A stretch of DNA of 53,338 nucleotides from a virus: positions 1 to 53,338 of IMG/VR virus record IMGVR_UViG_3300031857_014661. One strand, 5' to 3'. Position numbers and translations under genes: made by a program. Numbering within the stretch: position 1 is the stretch's first letter; each line of letters starts with the position of its first letter. The notes under the pieces are model-generated. The model was not told where the DNA came from. It was given only the letters and a program-made list of their open reading frames with translations, and did no database searches. Below, piece by piece: positions 25,999 to 34,028 of the stretch.

Positions 25999-26851
25999 TT
26001 TCTTCTATTATTTTTACAATTTGTTTAGCTCTTTGAAAATAAGTGTGGTTTTCTCTAACAAATTCATAACCTTGATTTTCAATCAATTTTCTTTCATTTT
26101 CATTATCTAAATAATATTTTATTTTTTCAATTAATTCATCGTTATTTTTATAAACAACTAAATGTTTATCAATCTCAAATAATTCATTAATACCTGGTGT
26201 TGGGTTTGTTATTAAAAACGTTTTACACCCTAAAGTCTCAAACGTTCTAAAATTAATATCATCAGATAAATTTCTATTAAAATGAATTTTATATGAGTTA
26301 ATAGTCTCAACCATTTTTTGTCCCAAAACAAAAGTATCATTTTTAAAATTAAAATTTTTTGATAATAAATTTAAATGTGATTGTCGATTTAAAATAGAAC
26401 CACAAAACCCAACATCATTAATTTTTTCAATTTCATTAATGGGGTAAATTAAATCATCTGGATATGCATTAGGTAAATAAATTGTTTTACGACTACCAAA
26501 TAATTTTCCGTGATTATATACCGCATAAAGTACAATATCAATATTATGGTTTTTTGCGGTGTTAAAATGTGATGTGGGTACACAATGAGAATCAATAGAC
26601 CAAAACAATTTTAATTTTTTTTCATTTGATAAATCGGGTACCCATCCACCTGTTTCATAATTTTCTAATAAAAAAATAACATCACAATCTTTAGATATTT
26701 CATTGTAAGGGATATTGAAATTTTCATGGTTTAACCCCCATACGACGCTATCAATCCCTAATTTTTGAAATCCCCTATGAAAATTTTTGGCCTCTCTAAA
26801 TTCTTTGTTTGGTTCATTTCTTCCGGCTTCTTGTATTATTAGTATTTTCAT
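25991..26851 (-). CDS. CgeB-like glycosyltransferase (GT-B)
   Basis: The 286 residues resemble CgeB/Glyco_trans_1_2 proteins. They start MKILIIQEAGRNEPNKEF, contain DVIFLLENYETGGWVPDL, KLFWSIDSHC and DVGFCGSILNRQ, and end with FRTFETLGCKTFLITNPTPGINELFE. The Glu in FETLGC and the final PGINELFE match the GT-B donor-binding region. The C-terminal helix RKLIENQGYEFVRENHTYFQRA is also typical. Acceptor unknown. Confidence 0.78.
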   Translation of the reverse strand: MKILIIQEAGRNEPNKEFREAKNFHRGFQKLGIDSVVWGLNHENFNIPYNEISKDCDVIFLLENYETGGWVPDLSNEKKLKLFWSIDSHCVPTSHFNTAKNHNIDIVLYAVYNHGKLFGSRKTIYLPNAYPDDLIYPINEIEKINDVGFCGSILNRQSHLNLLSKNFNFKNDTFVLGQKMVETINSYKIHFNRNLSDDINFRTFETLGCKTFLITNPTPGINELFEIDKHLVVYKNNDELIEKIKYYLDNENERKLIENQGYEFVRENHTYFQRAKQIVKIIEENV

Positions 26852-27507
26852 GGTATAAATGTATAATATTCTGGGTGTCTTTGATTATGTTCATCAAAAA
26901 CATCACCAACAAATTCCTTGTCTTTTCTTTCACTTGGAAATGGTTTTTTCCAACTTTCAAAATTCATGAATTCGTCATGTATAATGGTATTATTTTTACA
27001 CAAAGGGTAAACCATTTCATTTAAAAAGTTTTGGTCAACTTGCCAAAAATCACCTCCCTTGTAGATGTCAATCAGTTCCTTCATTTTAGGAAACGTGTCT
27101 TTTTTCATTCCCCACATACCACCCATAATTAAACTATTATGAAAAGGATGGTCCCTCATAATATGTAATCCTTTATCTGATGATAACCATTCATCAACGG
27201 CTTCTTTTTCTCTTTGACTTAATCTTGAATCAGTGTCTCTGACAATAAAAACATCTACGTCATTTTCAGACGCTGGATAAAATCTCCAAAACATTCCTGA
27301 CCAATTACCATCAATTTCCATATTAATCATTTCGGTATTGTCCATGTCGTATAATTCATCCCAAATTTCATCGGGTGTTGAAGTACCAACATAAAATCTA
27401 CATGTCCAATCAGGATATATTGTTTTTGCTAATTTGGCGTTTTCAATCGCTCCGATTGTGTATTTTGGATTATCACCCCACAAACAAAATGATATGATTT
27501 TTTTCAT
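26848..27507 (-). CDS. Glycosyltransferase (GT-A, DxD)
   Basis: The 219 residues begin with ISFCLWGDNPKYTIGAIENAKLA and contain IYPDWTCRFYVG, DVFIVRDTDSRL (DxD) and SLIMGGMWGMKKD. The set is typical of a phage and capsule-cluster glycosyltransferase family that starts with 'SLWG-NP-Y--GA--N'. It overlaps the neighbouring genes by four bases on both sides (ATGA type). Confidence 0.78.
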   Translation of the reverse strand: MKKIISFCLWGDNPKYTIGAIENAKLAKTIYPDWTCRFYVGTSTPDEIWDELYDMDNTEMINMEIDGNWSGMFWRFYPASENDVDVFIVRDTDSRLSQREKEAVDEWLSSDKGLHIMRDHPFHNSLIMGGMWGMKKDTFPKMKELIDIYKGGDFWQVDQNFLNEMVYPLCKNNTIIHDEFMNFESWKKPFPSERKDKEFVGDVFDEHNQRHPEYYTFIP

Positions 27508-28166
27508 ATGTAGAAATTTTTGGATTGTCTATCTTTAAATAAATTCATATCAAAAGACAAGTCTGAATGATTTTTATTGTGTATTACGTCATGTTTACCA
27601 TATCCCCAATCAGGGTGTTCATGTTTGATAATAACCATTGGGAAATACTTTTGTTTTCTTAGTAAGTTTCCGACTAACATAAACTCATTATCACACCAAA
27701 CTGATTTATATTCAGGATAATAAATGTAATTAAATCTTTCATAATATTTCTTACCCAAAATACACAATGTGTTTAATTCTTGACCTTTAAATCCATCATT
27801 AAAGAAAAGGATTCCATCTGTGTCAGGGTAATTTGCGTTCATCAAAGTATTAATAACTTTATCAAACCCTTTAACTTGTGGTATCATATCATCAGATGCC
27901 AATAAGATAATATCCCAATCTTCTGATGTATCAATATCACGGTTAATTGCGTGAATTTTAGAATTACTTTGACCAATTACAAAAGATACATTATCGTATG
28001 ATTCAAGTATTGCCAGTACCTCATCATTGTTCATGTCTGAGTCATCCTCATCTATGGTAATTAAAAACCTTGTGGTGGGTTCACTTATGTATTCTTGATA
28101 CCTGTTAAAGGTTTCAAAGAATTGTTTTCTACGGGACCTTGTCGGAAATTTAATTAAAAGTTTCAT
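27504..28166 (-). CDS. Probable glycosyltransferase (GT2-like)
   Basis: The 220 residues starting MKLLIKFPTRSRRKQFF include FLITIDEDDSD, IILLASDDMIPQVKG (DD metal site), GILFFNDGFKG and PMVIIKHEHPDWG. I chose the ATG at 28166; the longer frame to 28217 adds 17 residues lying within the preceding gene with no family support. It overlaps the two-domain glycosyltransferase by 17 bases. Confidence 0.65.
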   Translation of the reverse strand: MKLLIKFPTRSRRKQFFETFNRYQEYISEPTTRFLITIDEDDSDMNNDEVLAILESYDNVSFVIGQSNSKIHAINRDIDTSEDWDIILLASDDMIPQVKGFDKVINTLMNANYPDTDGILFFNDGFKGQELNTLCILGKKYYERFNYIYYPEYKSVWCDNEFMLVGNLLRKQKYFPMVIIKHEHPDWGYGKHDVIHNKNHSDLSFDMNLFKDRQSKNFYI

Positions 28167-29790
28167 TGATAATATTAAGGTAAGAGTCCACCAATTTTTC
28201 ACAAACTGTTGAACCATAAAATTTATTTATATCTTGTGGTGGAGAAACCAATTCTTTTGATAAAATGCCACCTGATTTGTCTACGTTATATATCCAAGAT
28301 TTTTTACCACACATCCAACTTTCAATTGTTGTTCTACCTAAAAGAATACCAGCAGTTTCTTTTGCCTTTCTAATAAATGTTTCGGTATTCCAAGTTGGTG
28401 TAAATCTTTTGACGTGTTTGTTTAATAAAATATCATTTAAATAATCTGATTTGTTTTCACCTACAATCCACAATTCCATTTGATTTTCATTAGTATATTC
28501 AATCAAATCTTTAATTGTTTGTTCTCTTAGATAATCTATTGTTCCAACAAACAACACGGCATTTTCTTCTGTGGTTTCTTTTTCATTAAACCTTGTATCA
28601 TCAATTGGGTTATAAATAACATCAACTAGTGATTCAGTAATTTCATCTTGCTCAACAATATGTTCCTTAATTTCAGGTCTAATTGCGATATATCTCTTAA
28701 TTGATTCATGTTTCACAGGTTTTTCTAAATCAATAACTTCTGAATGAATGGTGGCAATTTTTTCAATATTTGGGTATAATTGTAGTACCATATTAGTAAC
28801 TGGTTCATGTTGAACGTGAATAATATCGTAGTTAATATCTTGTATTTTGTACAGCATACCTTCTTTAGAAACCTCAACACCGTTTGGTGTTGACACTGAC
28901 CATTTACCATCACCCATTTTAAAACCTGGCGGTTCACTAAATGGTCTAACTTTAATACCAATCTTTTTTGCTTTATCAGTTAACGGACCACCAATTTCAG
29001 ATAAAACTGTAACATCGTGACCCATTTTAACTAATCCTTTGGCTAATTCATAAACATAAACTTCTGAACCTGTAAATGTTTTAAAATTTAAACAAGATAA
29101 AAGAATTTTTAATTTATCTTCTTTTGTTTTTTTGATTTTAATAGGTAATTGGTCTTGGTATTTGTTTGAAAATTCTTGTCTGTTTAAATCCCATTGTTCA
29201 TTTGTCATTCCAATTGATTTATGGGTTATTCTAATATTGAACATTACACCAATTTTTACATCTTTAATGTAATTTCTAAAACAAAAATCAACATCATACA
29301 AATGAAAACCTTTAACATTGGTATCAAAATTTTCTTGGATTCTACTTTTATTCACAACCATAAACAATCCATCAATCAAAACTGTCTGATGAATTTTGTT
29401 CCCTAAATCATTTGAATATTTTGATTCCCATTTTTTACCCTCGTGTTCGTGATTTACAATACCAACCATTTTGCGACGGTCTTCCCACCACATACCTGAC
29501 TTAGGTAAGTTAGTTGAACCTGCAACCCCTAAGATACCATAATCGGTCTTTTTAAAGTGTTCCAAAATCTTAAATCCCCAACTCTTGTTATCAAAATAAA
29601 TGTCATCGTGACAAAGTACCACAATGTCATTTTCAGATTCATTTAAAATATCGTTATAAACGTCAGTCAACGACTGACCATTTGGGTTAACTTTTTCAAT
29701 AACCTGTATATTTTTTACACCACAAGTTTTTTTAAAATATTCTTGTAGTTCAGGTTTTGAACTTCGGGTACTATATCCAATTGTAATCAT
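28150..29790 (-). CDS. Two-domain glycosyltransferase (GT-A + GT-B fusion)
   Basis: The 546 residues join two enzymes. Residues ~1-215 are GT-A-like: MITIGYSTRSSKPELQEYFK, VVLCHDDIYFDN (DD metal site), GILGVAGSTN, VDFCFRNYIKDV. Residues ~225-546 are GT4-like: KILLSCLNFKTFTGSEVYVYELAKGL, HVQHEP, AVLFVGTIDY, and a C-terminal AKETAGILLGRTTIESWMCG with the conserved Glu. A bifunctional enzyme could add two different sugars in sequence. It overlaps the HAD gene by one base. Confidence 0.8.
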   Translation of the reverse strand: MITIGYSTRSSKPELQEYFKKTCGVKNIQVIEKVNPNGQSLTDVYNDILNESENDIVVLCHDDIYFDNKSWGFKILEHFKKTDYGILGVAGSTNLPKSGMWWEDRRKMVGIVNHEHEGKKWESKYSNDLGNKIHQTVLIDGLFMVVNKSRIQENFDTNVKGFHLYDVDFCFRNYIKDVKIGVMFNIRITHKSIGMTNEQWDLNRQEFSNKYQDQLPIKIKKTKEDKLKILLSCLNFKTFTGSEVYVYELAKGLVKMGHDVTVLSEIGGPLTDKAKKIGIKVRPFSEPPGFKMGDGKWSVSTPNGVEVSKEGMLYKIQDINYDIIHVQHEPVTNMVLQLYPNIEKIATIHSEVIDLEKPVKHESIKRYIAIRPEIKEHIVEQDEITESLVDVIYNPIDDTRFNEKETTEENAVLFVGTIDYLREQTIKDLIEYTNENQMELWIVGENKSDYLNDILLNKHVKRFTPTWNTETFIRKAKETAGILLGRTTIESWMCGKKSWIYNVDKSGGILSKELVSPPQDINKFYGSTVCEKLVDSYLNIINETFN

Positions 29791-30212
29791 TATTCAAATA
29801 CTTCTATTGTGTGTTCTTTTTTAACTAATTCACCCCATTTACCATCATAACGAGTCGCTCGTACAATGTGATTATCAATCCAATGATAGTTTCCACCTCT
29901 TGGTTTATTAAGTAACAAGTTGTGGTATTTGAAACCATGTTTATCTAACCATTGTTTGGTTACTATTTCATGTTCATCAGTCCTCGATGTGAAGAATGTT
30001 ATAATATGTCCATCATCATACCAAGTGTTAATCATATCTACCGAACCTTCATATGGTAAACAAGTTGCCATACGTTCAGATTCTTCATTTGGCACATCTT
30101 CAGTTACTGTACCATCAATGTCAATTAGATAGTTCTTAACACCATTTGCCAACACAGGACTAGTATTAGATTCCTGTTGAACCAAATCCGTTTGAGCCTC
30201 GTTCTTTTTCAT
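29790..30212 (-). CDS. HAD-family phosphatase-like protein
   Basis: The 140 residues contain HAD motif I YLIDIDGTVTED (about 28-39), motif II ITFFTSRTDEHE, motif III Lys in LLLNKPRGGNYHW, and motif IV-like HWIDNH. Small HAD proteins with KPRGGNYHWID occur in phage and bacterial capsule clusters and may dephosphorylate sugar phosphates. The N-terminal ~25 residues are unstructured, and their codons overlap the 3' end of the dUTPase gene by 47 bases. A later non-ATG start is possible. Confidence 0.75.
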   Translation of the reverse strand: MKKNEAQTDLVQQESNTSPVLANGVKNYLIDIDGTVTEDVPNEESERMATCLPYEGSVDMINTWYDDGHIITFFTSRTDEHEIVTKQWLDKHGFKYHNLLLNKPRGGNYHWIDNHIVRATRYDGKWGELVKKEHTIEVFE

Positions 30213-30762
30213 CTAATTCGATTACTTCGTGTAGTGTTACAAATTTACCATTTATTACTGGACATAAAACTGCTTGTGCAATTTTCATACCTTTTGGTAT
30301 TATTACAACGTGATTATTTGTATTATATACAATAACTTTTACTTCACCGTCATATCCAGCATCTACTGTTCCCGGTGTGTTTAATACAGTTAAACCTTGT
30401 TTAAGAGCTAAACCGCTCTTTGGTCTTACTTGTATTTCATGACCCATTGGAATATCAAATCTTAATCCTGTTGGTACCAAAATTCTACCAAATGGACCAA
30501 CTTCCAAATCTTCGGTTGAGTGTAAATCAAATCCTGAATCACTTTCATAGTTATACTTTGGTTCAACCGAATCAGGATGAATTTTGGTAAATTTTAAAGT
30601 TGCTTTTTTGGTTAATAAACCCGATAATTGTTTTTCAATTTCATCTTGGTCAATACCCATAGATTCCATCATTGCTTGTGGGTCTTTCAAAGCATTTGGG
30701 TCATTTGTTAATTTCTTCATTTCAGAAATTAAACTATTCATTTGTTTTAGATTTTTAAACAT
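30166..30762 (-). CDS. dut: dUTPase (trimeric) with N-terminal extension
   Basis: Hydrolyses dUTP to dUMP and PPi, keeping uracil out of DNA and feeding thymidylate synthesis. All five motifs are present: ESDSGFDLHS, RPKSGLA, GTVDAGYDGEVKV, IPKGMKIAQAVLCPV and RGSNGFGSTG. Motif 5 falls within the 47-base overlap with the HAD gene. About 55 residues precede the catalytic fold and look helical (MKKLTNDPNALKDPQAMMES); this extension is not part of ordinary dUTPases. I chose the ATG at 30762, giving the 8-base overlap ATGTTTAA with the exonuclease stop, rather than the frame start at 30777. Confidence 0.93.
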   Translation of the reverse strand: MFKNLKQMNSLISEMKKLTNDPNALKDPQAMMESMGIDQDEIEKQLSGLLTKKATLKFTKIHPDSVEPKYNYESDSGFDLHSTEDLEVGPFGRILVPTGLRFDIPMGHEIQVRPKSGLALKQGLTVLNTPGTVDAGYDGEVKVIVYNTNNHVVIIPKGMKIAQAVLCPVINGKFVTLHEVIELDEKERGSNGFGSTGI

Positions 30763-31462
30763 ATTGTAATTTATCAAATTTTTCTATTAAGTCTACCAAC
30801 GCTTTTACATCGTCTTCACAGTATTCCGCAATTTTATCAAGAATTCCTGCTTCCCAATAAGAGTGGTGAACAACACCACCAGTAACAGGTCCACCTTTTG
30901 ATGATTCACAACCCATTGATACTGAAATCAATTCTAACGACGCGATTGTGAATGGGTTTGTACCATTCCATAATTCTTTTGTATCAAGGGCTTTAATTTC
31001 CCATGGCTTGGTATCTGCGGTTGGGATAATTGCCGGTGGTACAAAACCATTAATCATCATCCGTTTTGCCAACATTGGAATATCAAACCCTTTAATGTTA
31101 TGTCCACACATAAAAAAATTAAGTTTGTGAACCTTATTTAAAAGTTGAATTGTATTTTTAAGTAGTTGTTTTTCATCGTCCAACGCGAATGTTTGCATTT
31201 GCATTTTTCCATCAGGTGAAATAAAAGCAAAACTTGCCACAACAATTTTGGCAAATTCAGGAACAAGAGCGGCTCTTGTTTCGTAAATTTCCTCAGGTGT
31301 TTTGTCTTTGTCCTCAGGAAATTTTTTAATAAACCAATCTTGATATTTCATAAAAACTTTATGAAGTTCAGGATTACTTTTTTCAAATTCTTTTAGTGTT
31401 GGATAACCACCAACAGTTTCCAAGTCAAAGAATAATAATTTGGTTTTTGGATATGGTAACAT
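30755..31462 (-). CDS. DEDD-type 3'-5' exonuclease
   Basis: The 235 residues match the PolB-associated DnaQ-like exonucleases. Exo I is LLFFDLETVGG (D, E). Exo II is FMCGHNIKGFDIPMLAKRM (Asp). Exo III is IAEYCEDDVKALVDL, with Tyr four residues before Asp, which puts it in the DEDDy group. It likely proofreads or processes DNA ends and is separate from the exonuclease domain of gp43. It lies one base from the upstream glycosyltransferase gene. Confidence 0.88.
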   Translation of the reverse strand: MLPYPKTKLLFFDLETVGGYPTLKEFEKSNPELHKVFMKYQDWFIKKFPEDKDKTPEEIYETRAALVPEFAKIVVASFAFISPDGKMQMQTFALDDEKQLLKNTIQLLNKVHKLNFFMCGHNIKGFDIPMLAKRMMINGFVPPAIIPTADTKPWEIKALDTKELWNGTNPFTIASLELISVSMGCESSKGGPVTGGVVHHSYWEAGILDKIAEYCEDDVKALVDLIEKFDKLQYV

Positions 31463-31463
31463 T

Positions 31464-32675
31464 TTATTTTAATGATTTGTAAAGTTGTGCTCTATGGTCT
31501 GTAACAATATTTAAATCGTATTTGTCTTTTACTGTTTCGTATAATCTTTCACCTAAATCTGCCGCCCATGTTGGGTTTTGAATTAGTTTTTTCATTGCTT
31601 TAGCCCAATCTGAATGATTTCTTTTTTCCTCAACTAAGATTGCATTTCCATCAACAAAGTTACCATTTTCCAATGAATGTTTCAAATCAATTGTGTAAGG
31701 ACCAATATTTGATGCCACAATTGCTTTTTTATAAAAACCAGCTTCAATTACCTTCAATTGTGATTTAACTCTATTAAATGTGTGATTCATAATTGGTGCC
31801 AAAGACACATCAAATTTAGCGTAGTTTTTCGCGTAAGATGTCACTGGTTCAGTCCAAACACGATTATAAAATTGTTCACTACCATTCCAAGAGTCTTGTC
31901 TAAATTTCATCAAATAATCCTTGTATTCAGGTGTTGTGAATTCATAATTTTTTGTAAAAATTTCTTCATATCTCGCCCACACAGTTTCTTGTGGTAGAAT
32001 TGCTCTTTGTTTTTGTTCACCAGTTTGTGCGTTAATTTCAGTCATTGTTCCTCTTGTATCAAAACCACAAAGAAATATTTGTGACTTATCTCTAAATTCT
32101 TGACCAATAGCATCTGTAAAACCTTTCATTAATCCCAAATCATGCAAGTGTGAAGAACCACCTAACCAACCAAATCGTAATTTTTCTGATGGTTTTGTTG
32201 GTTCCATAAATTGTTGTTCATTTGGATTAATAGCGTTTGGTAAAACAAATACATTTTTGTTATACTTTTTAATTTCATCTGCAAAAATAGATGTAGTTGT
32301 CGTCACATATTTTGCGACCTTGATGTTCGCTAAAATTTTTTCATGAATTTTGTGTTGTACAACTAAATGATATGCTGGATGTTCTTTTGTGGGTAGCCAA
32401 TAGTCATCTAAATCCATCACGGTAATAATACCTAAGCTATTTAAAACTTGGATTAGTGTATTGGATTTATCATAATCAGGATTCAAACTCCTGTGAAAAC
32501 AAACCATATCGTATTTTGTCCAATAGGATATATCATCCATTTTTGGTTCAAAATCAATATCTACGTGAAAATCTTCAGGGTATTTATTCTGTAAAAAAAT
32601 GTGAGGTTCGATTGAACGAAATTTACCAACTCCCGTTCTGTCTGATGGTAAAACTAGTATTTTAATCTTTGACAT
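31464..32675 (-). CDS. Glycosyltransferase family 4-like (GT-B)
   Basis: The 403 residues show IKILVLPSDRTGVGKFRSIEP at the N-terminus, YDMVCFHRSLNPD, VMDLDDYWLP, YVTTTTSIFADEI, VLPNAINPNE, LRFGWLGGSSHLHDL (start of the donor domain) and VIEAGFYKKAIVAS with the conserved Glu. Similar GT4 proteins with the DLDDYW segment are frequent in marine T4-like phages. It is preceded by a 48-base gap with a 10-bp inverted repeat, a possible boundary inside the long run. Confidence 0.85.
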   Translation of the reverse strand: MSKIKILVLPSDRTGVGKFRSIEPHIFLQNKYPEDFHVDIDFEPKMDDISYWTKYDMVCFHRSLNPDYDKSNTLIQVLNSLGIITVMDLDDYWLPTKEHPAYHLVVQHKIHEKILANIKVAKYVTTTTSIFADEIKKYNKNVFVLPNAINPNEQQFMEPTKPSEKLRFGWLGGSSHLHDLGLMKGFTDAIGQEFRDKSQIFLCGFDTRGTMTEINAQTGEQKQRAILPQETVWARYEEIFTKNYEFTTPEYKDYLMKFRQDSWNGSEQFYNRVWTEPVTSYAKNYAKFDVSLAPIMNHTFNRVKSQLKVIEAGFYKKAIVASNIGPYTIDLKHSLENGNFVDGNAILVEEKRNHSDWAKAMKKLIQNPTWAADLGERLYETVKDKYDLNIVTDHRAQLYKSLK

Positions 32676-32678
32676 ATG

Positions 32679-32708
32679 TTAATATTTCTTAAAATATAGA
32701 AATATTAA
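32679..32708. repeat. A/T-rich 10-bp inverted repeat
   Basis: TTAATATTTC, 10-base spacer, GAAATATTAA. The arms match perfectly and occupy most of the 48-base gap upstream of the GT4 gene. It could be an operator or a weak hairpin. There is no G/C stem or T tract as in the terminators elsewhere. Confidence 0.5.
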
Positions 32709-32723
32709 TTGAATAATCAAACC

Positions 32724-33314
32724 TTATTGAATCTTTTTAATTTTTGTAACCTTACCTTCAAAAAGATGTTTACCAACTTTTAAACTTAGAAATTCATTAG
32801 TTTTTTGTTCATTTTCAACAATAATTCCTGATTTAGATAATTCTTCTCTAACCACATCTCTAACTGTGTCTCTAACAGTGTCTCTAATCATTGTTTTTAA
32901 TGCATTCATGTCAAAACCGGATGTATTATTTGATTGAGGTTGGCTTTGTTTTTTGGGTGTTGTTCCCATTAACTTTTGTGCTCCTTCAATAATTTCATTA
33001 GATAAAACATTTGTAGTTCCCGGTAAACTTGCTTGAGCAATTGGGTTTTCAATCATTAATTGTTTTATTTCATCAGGTAATTTTGAATTTAAAATTCTAT
33101 CTTGTGTTGGTAATTCAGGTTGTTTAACTTCTGATAAAGATGTATCAGAGGCGTATTCTTGTGGTATGTTATAAGTTGCAGGAACTGCTTCGTAGTTTTC
33201 AACCATTGGTGTATTATAATTTGGGGTACCACTTGCATTACCTCTTGGTATTACTTGGTGTCTATCCATTATTTTTTTGGATAAGGCTAATTTTGCCATT
33301 AAATCGTTGCTCAT
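32724..33314 (-). CDS. Hypothetical protein, possible virion or scaffold-related
   Basis: The 196 residues are Pro/Asn/Gln-rich in the first two thirds and look disordered. A repeated IRDTVRDTVRDVVREEL helix (about 143-159) follows, and then a C-terminal strand pattern SLKVGKHLFEGKVTKIKKI. Similar DTVRD repeats occur in T4-like marine phages in small virion or replication-linked proteins. No family or function is assigned. One base separates it from the upstream WYL-like gene. Confidence 0.6.
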   Translation of the reverse strand: MSNDLMAKLALSKKIMDRHQVIPRGNASGTPNYNTPMVENYEAVPATYNIPQEYASDTSLSEVKQPELPTQDRILNSKLPDEIKQLMIENPIAQASLPGTTNVLSNEIIEGAQKLMGTTPKKQSQPQSNNTSGFDMNALKTMIRDTVRDTVRDVVREELSKSGIIVENEQKTNEFLSLKVGKHLFEGKVTKIKKIQ

Positions 33315-33315
33315 A

Positions 33316-33723
33316 TTATGCTATTATTTCTTCAGGGGTTTGACCTAGTTTTGCGTTTATGTAAACTTGTGTCATTGATTTATCTCCATTTGGGTTATAG
33401 TCCACAGGTAGTTCATTAAATTTCTCACCAGTTCGGTTAAAAGTAAATGTTTTATCAATTCTAAACATTCTCCAACTCGGTAAAGGTTTTAATCCAAGTG
33501 ATGCTCTGTGGGATGCTCCTTCAATATCATAAGCTCTTAAAACCAAATTACCAGATTTTGACCTACCCAAACAAACGGGGTAAACAGTTCTATATCCTTT
33601 ACCGCCCGGTTCATCACCATCGTAAGTAATTGTAATAACATCCAAGCTTTTGATGGCTTTTTGTAAGTCATCAAAAGACACTGCTTCAGTTAATACATCT
33701 TTAAATGATGAAAAAAGTTTCAT
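33316..33723 (-). CDS. WYL-like domain protein
   Basis: The 135 residues show an SH3-like beta-barrel pattern close to WYL domains: VITITYDGDEPGGKGYRTVYPVCLG, NLVLRAYDIEGASHR, then PSWRMFRIDKTFTF. Bacterial WYL domains bind nucleic-acid-like ligands and control phage-defence systems. This one has no attached DNA-binding helix-turn-helix. Phage-borne single WYL-like domains occur in T4-like genomes with unknown role. It overlaps the upstream gene by one base. Confidence 0.6.
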   Translation of the reverse strand: MKLFSSFKDVLTEAVSFDDLQKAIKSLDVITITYDGDEPGGKGYRTVYPVCLGRSKSGNLVLRAYDIEGASHRASLGLKPLPSWRMFRIDKTFTFNRTGEKFNELPVDYNPNGDKSMTQVYINAKLGQTPEEIIA

Positions 33724-34028
33724 TATGGTGTTGGTGTTGTATAAGGTGCTTTTGAGTTATATTTGTTTGTTTTGATATTATCAATTCTATCCATAATATC
33801 AGCACTATTTCCAATTTTATCATTGTTAACGTCCAAAAATCCACCAGTCCCTCTACCCATAGCGTCACCGTCTGCTAATGCGTCTTTGTTTGTTGGACCG
33901 TATTGATTCTTTGTGTTAAAATCATTTCTCGGAAATAATTTTGCTCTTTGTTGTTCCGCATAAAAACTTAACTGATTGTTGTCACCAGCAGGTTGCGAAA
34001 AATCTAATCTGTCGTTTTGTGTACTCAT
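33723..34028 (-). CDS. Hypothetical low-complexity protein
   Basis: The 101 residues are Asn/Asp-rich without hydrophobic core (SADIMDRIDNIKTNKYNSK near the end) and look disordered. No family is recognised. One-base overlaps at both ends show it belongs to the operon. Confidence 0.55.
   Translation of the reverse strand: MSTQNDRLDFSQPAGDNNQLSFYAEQQRAKLFPRNDFNTKNQYGPTNKDALADGDAMGRGTGGFLDVNNDKIGNSADIMDRIDNIKTNKYNSKAPYTTPTP

Noticed and set aside
18776-32675. A complete capsule or O-antigen locus acquired from bacteria
   Set aside because: No flippase, polymerase, ligase or initiating membrane sugar-phosphate transferase is visible, and dUTPase, exonuclease and PhoH genes are interleaved as in phage core regions.
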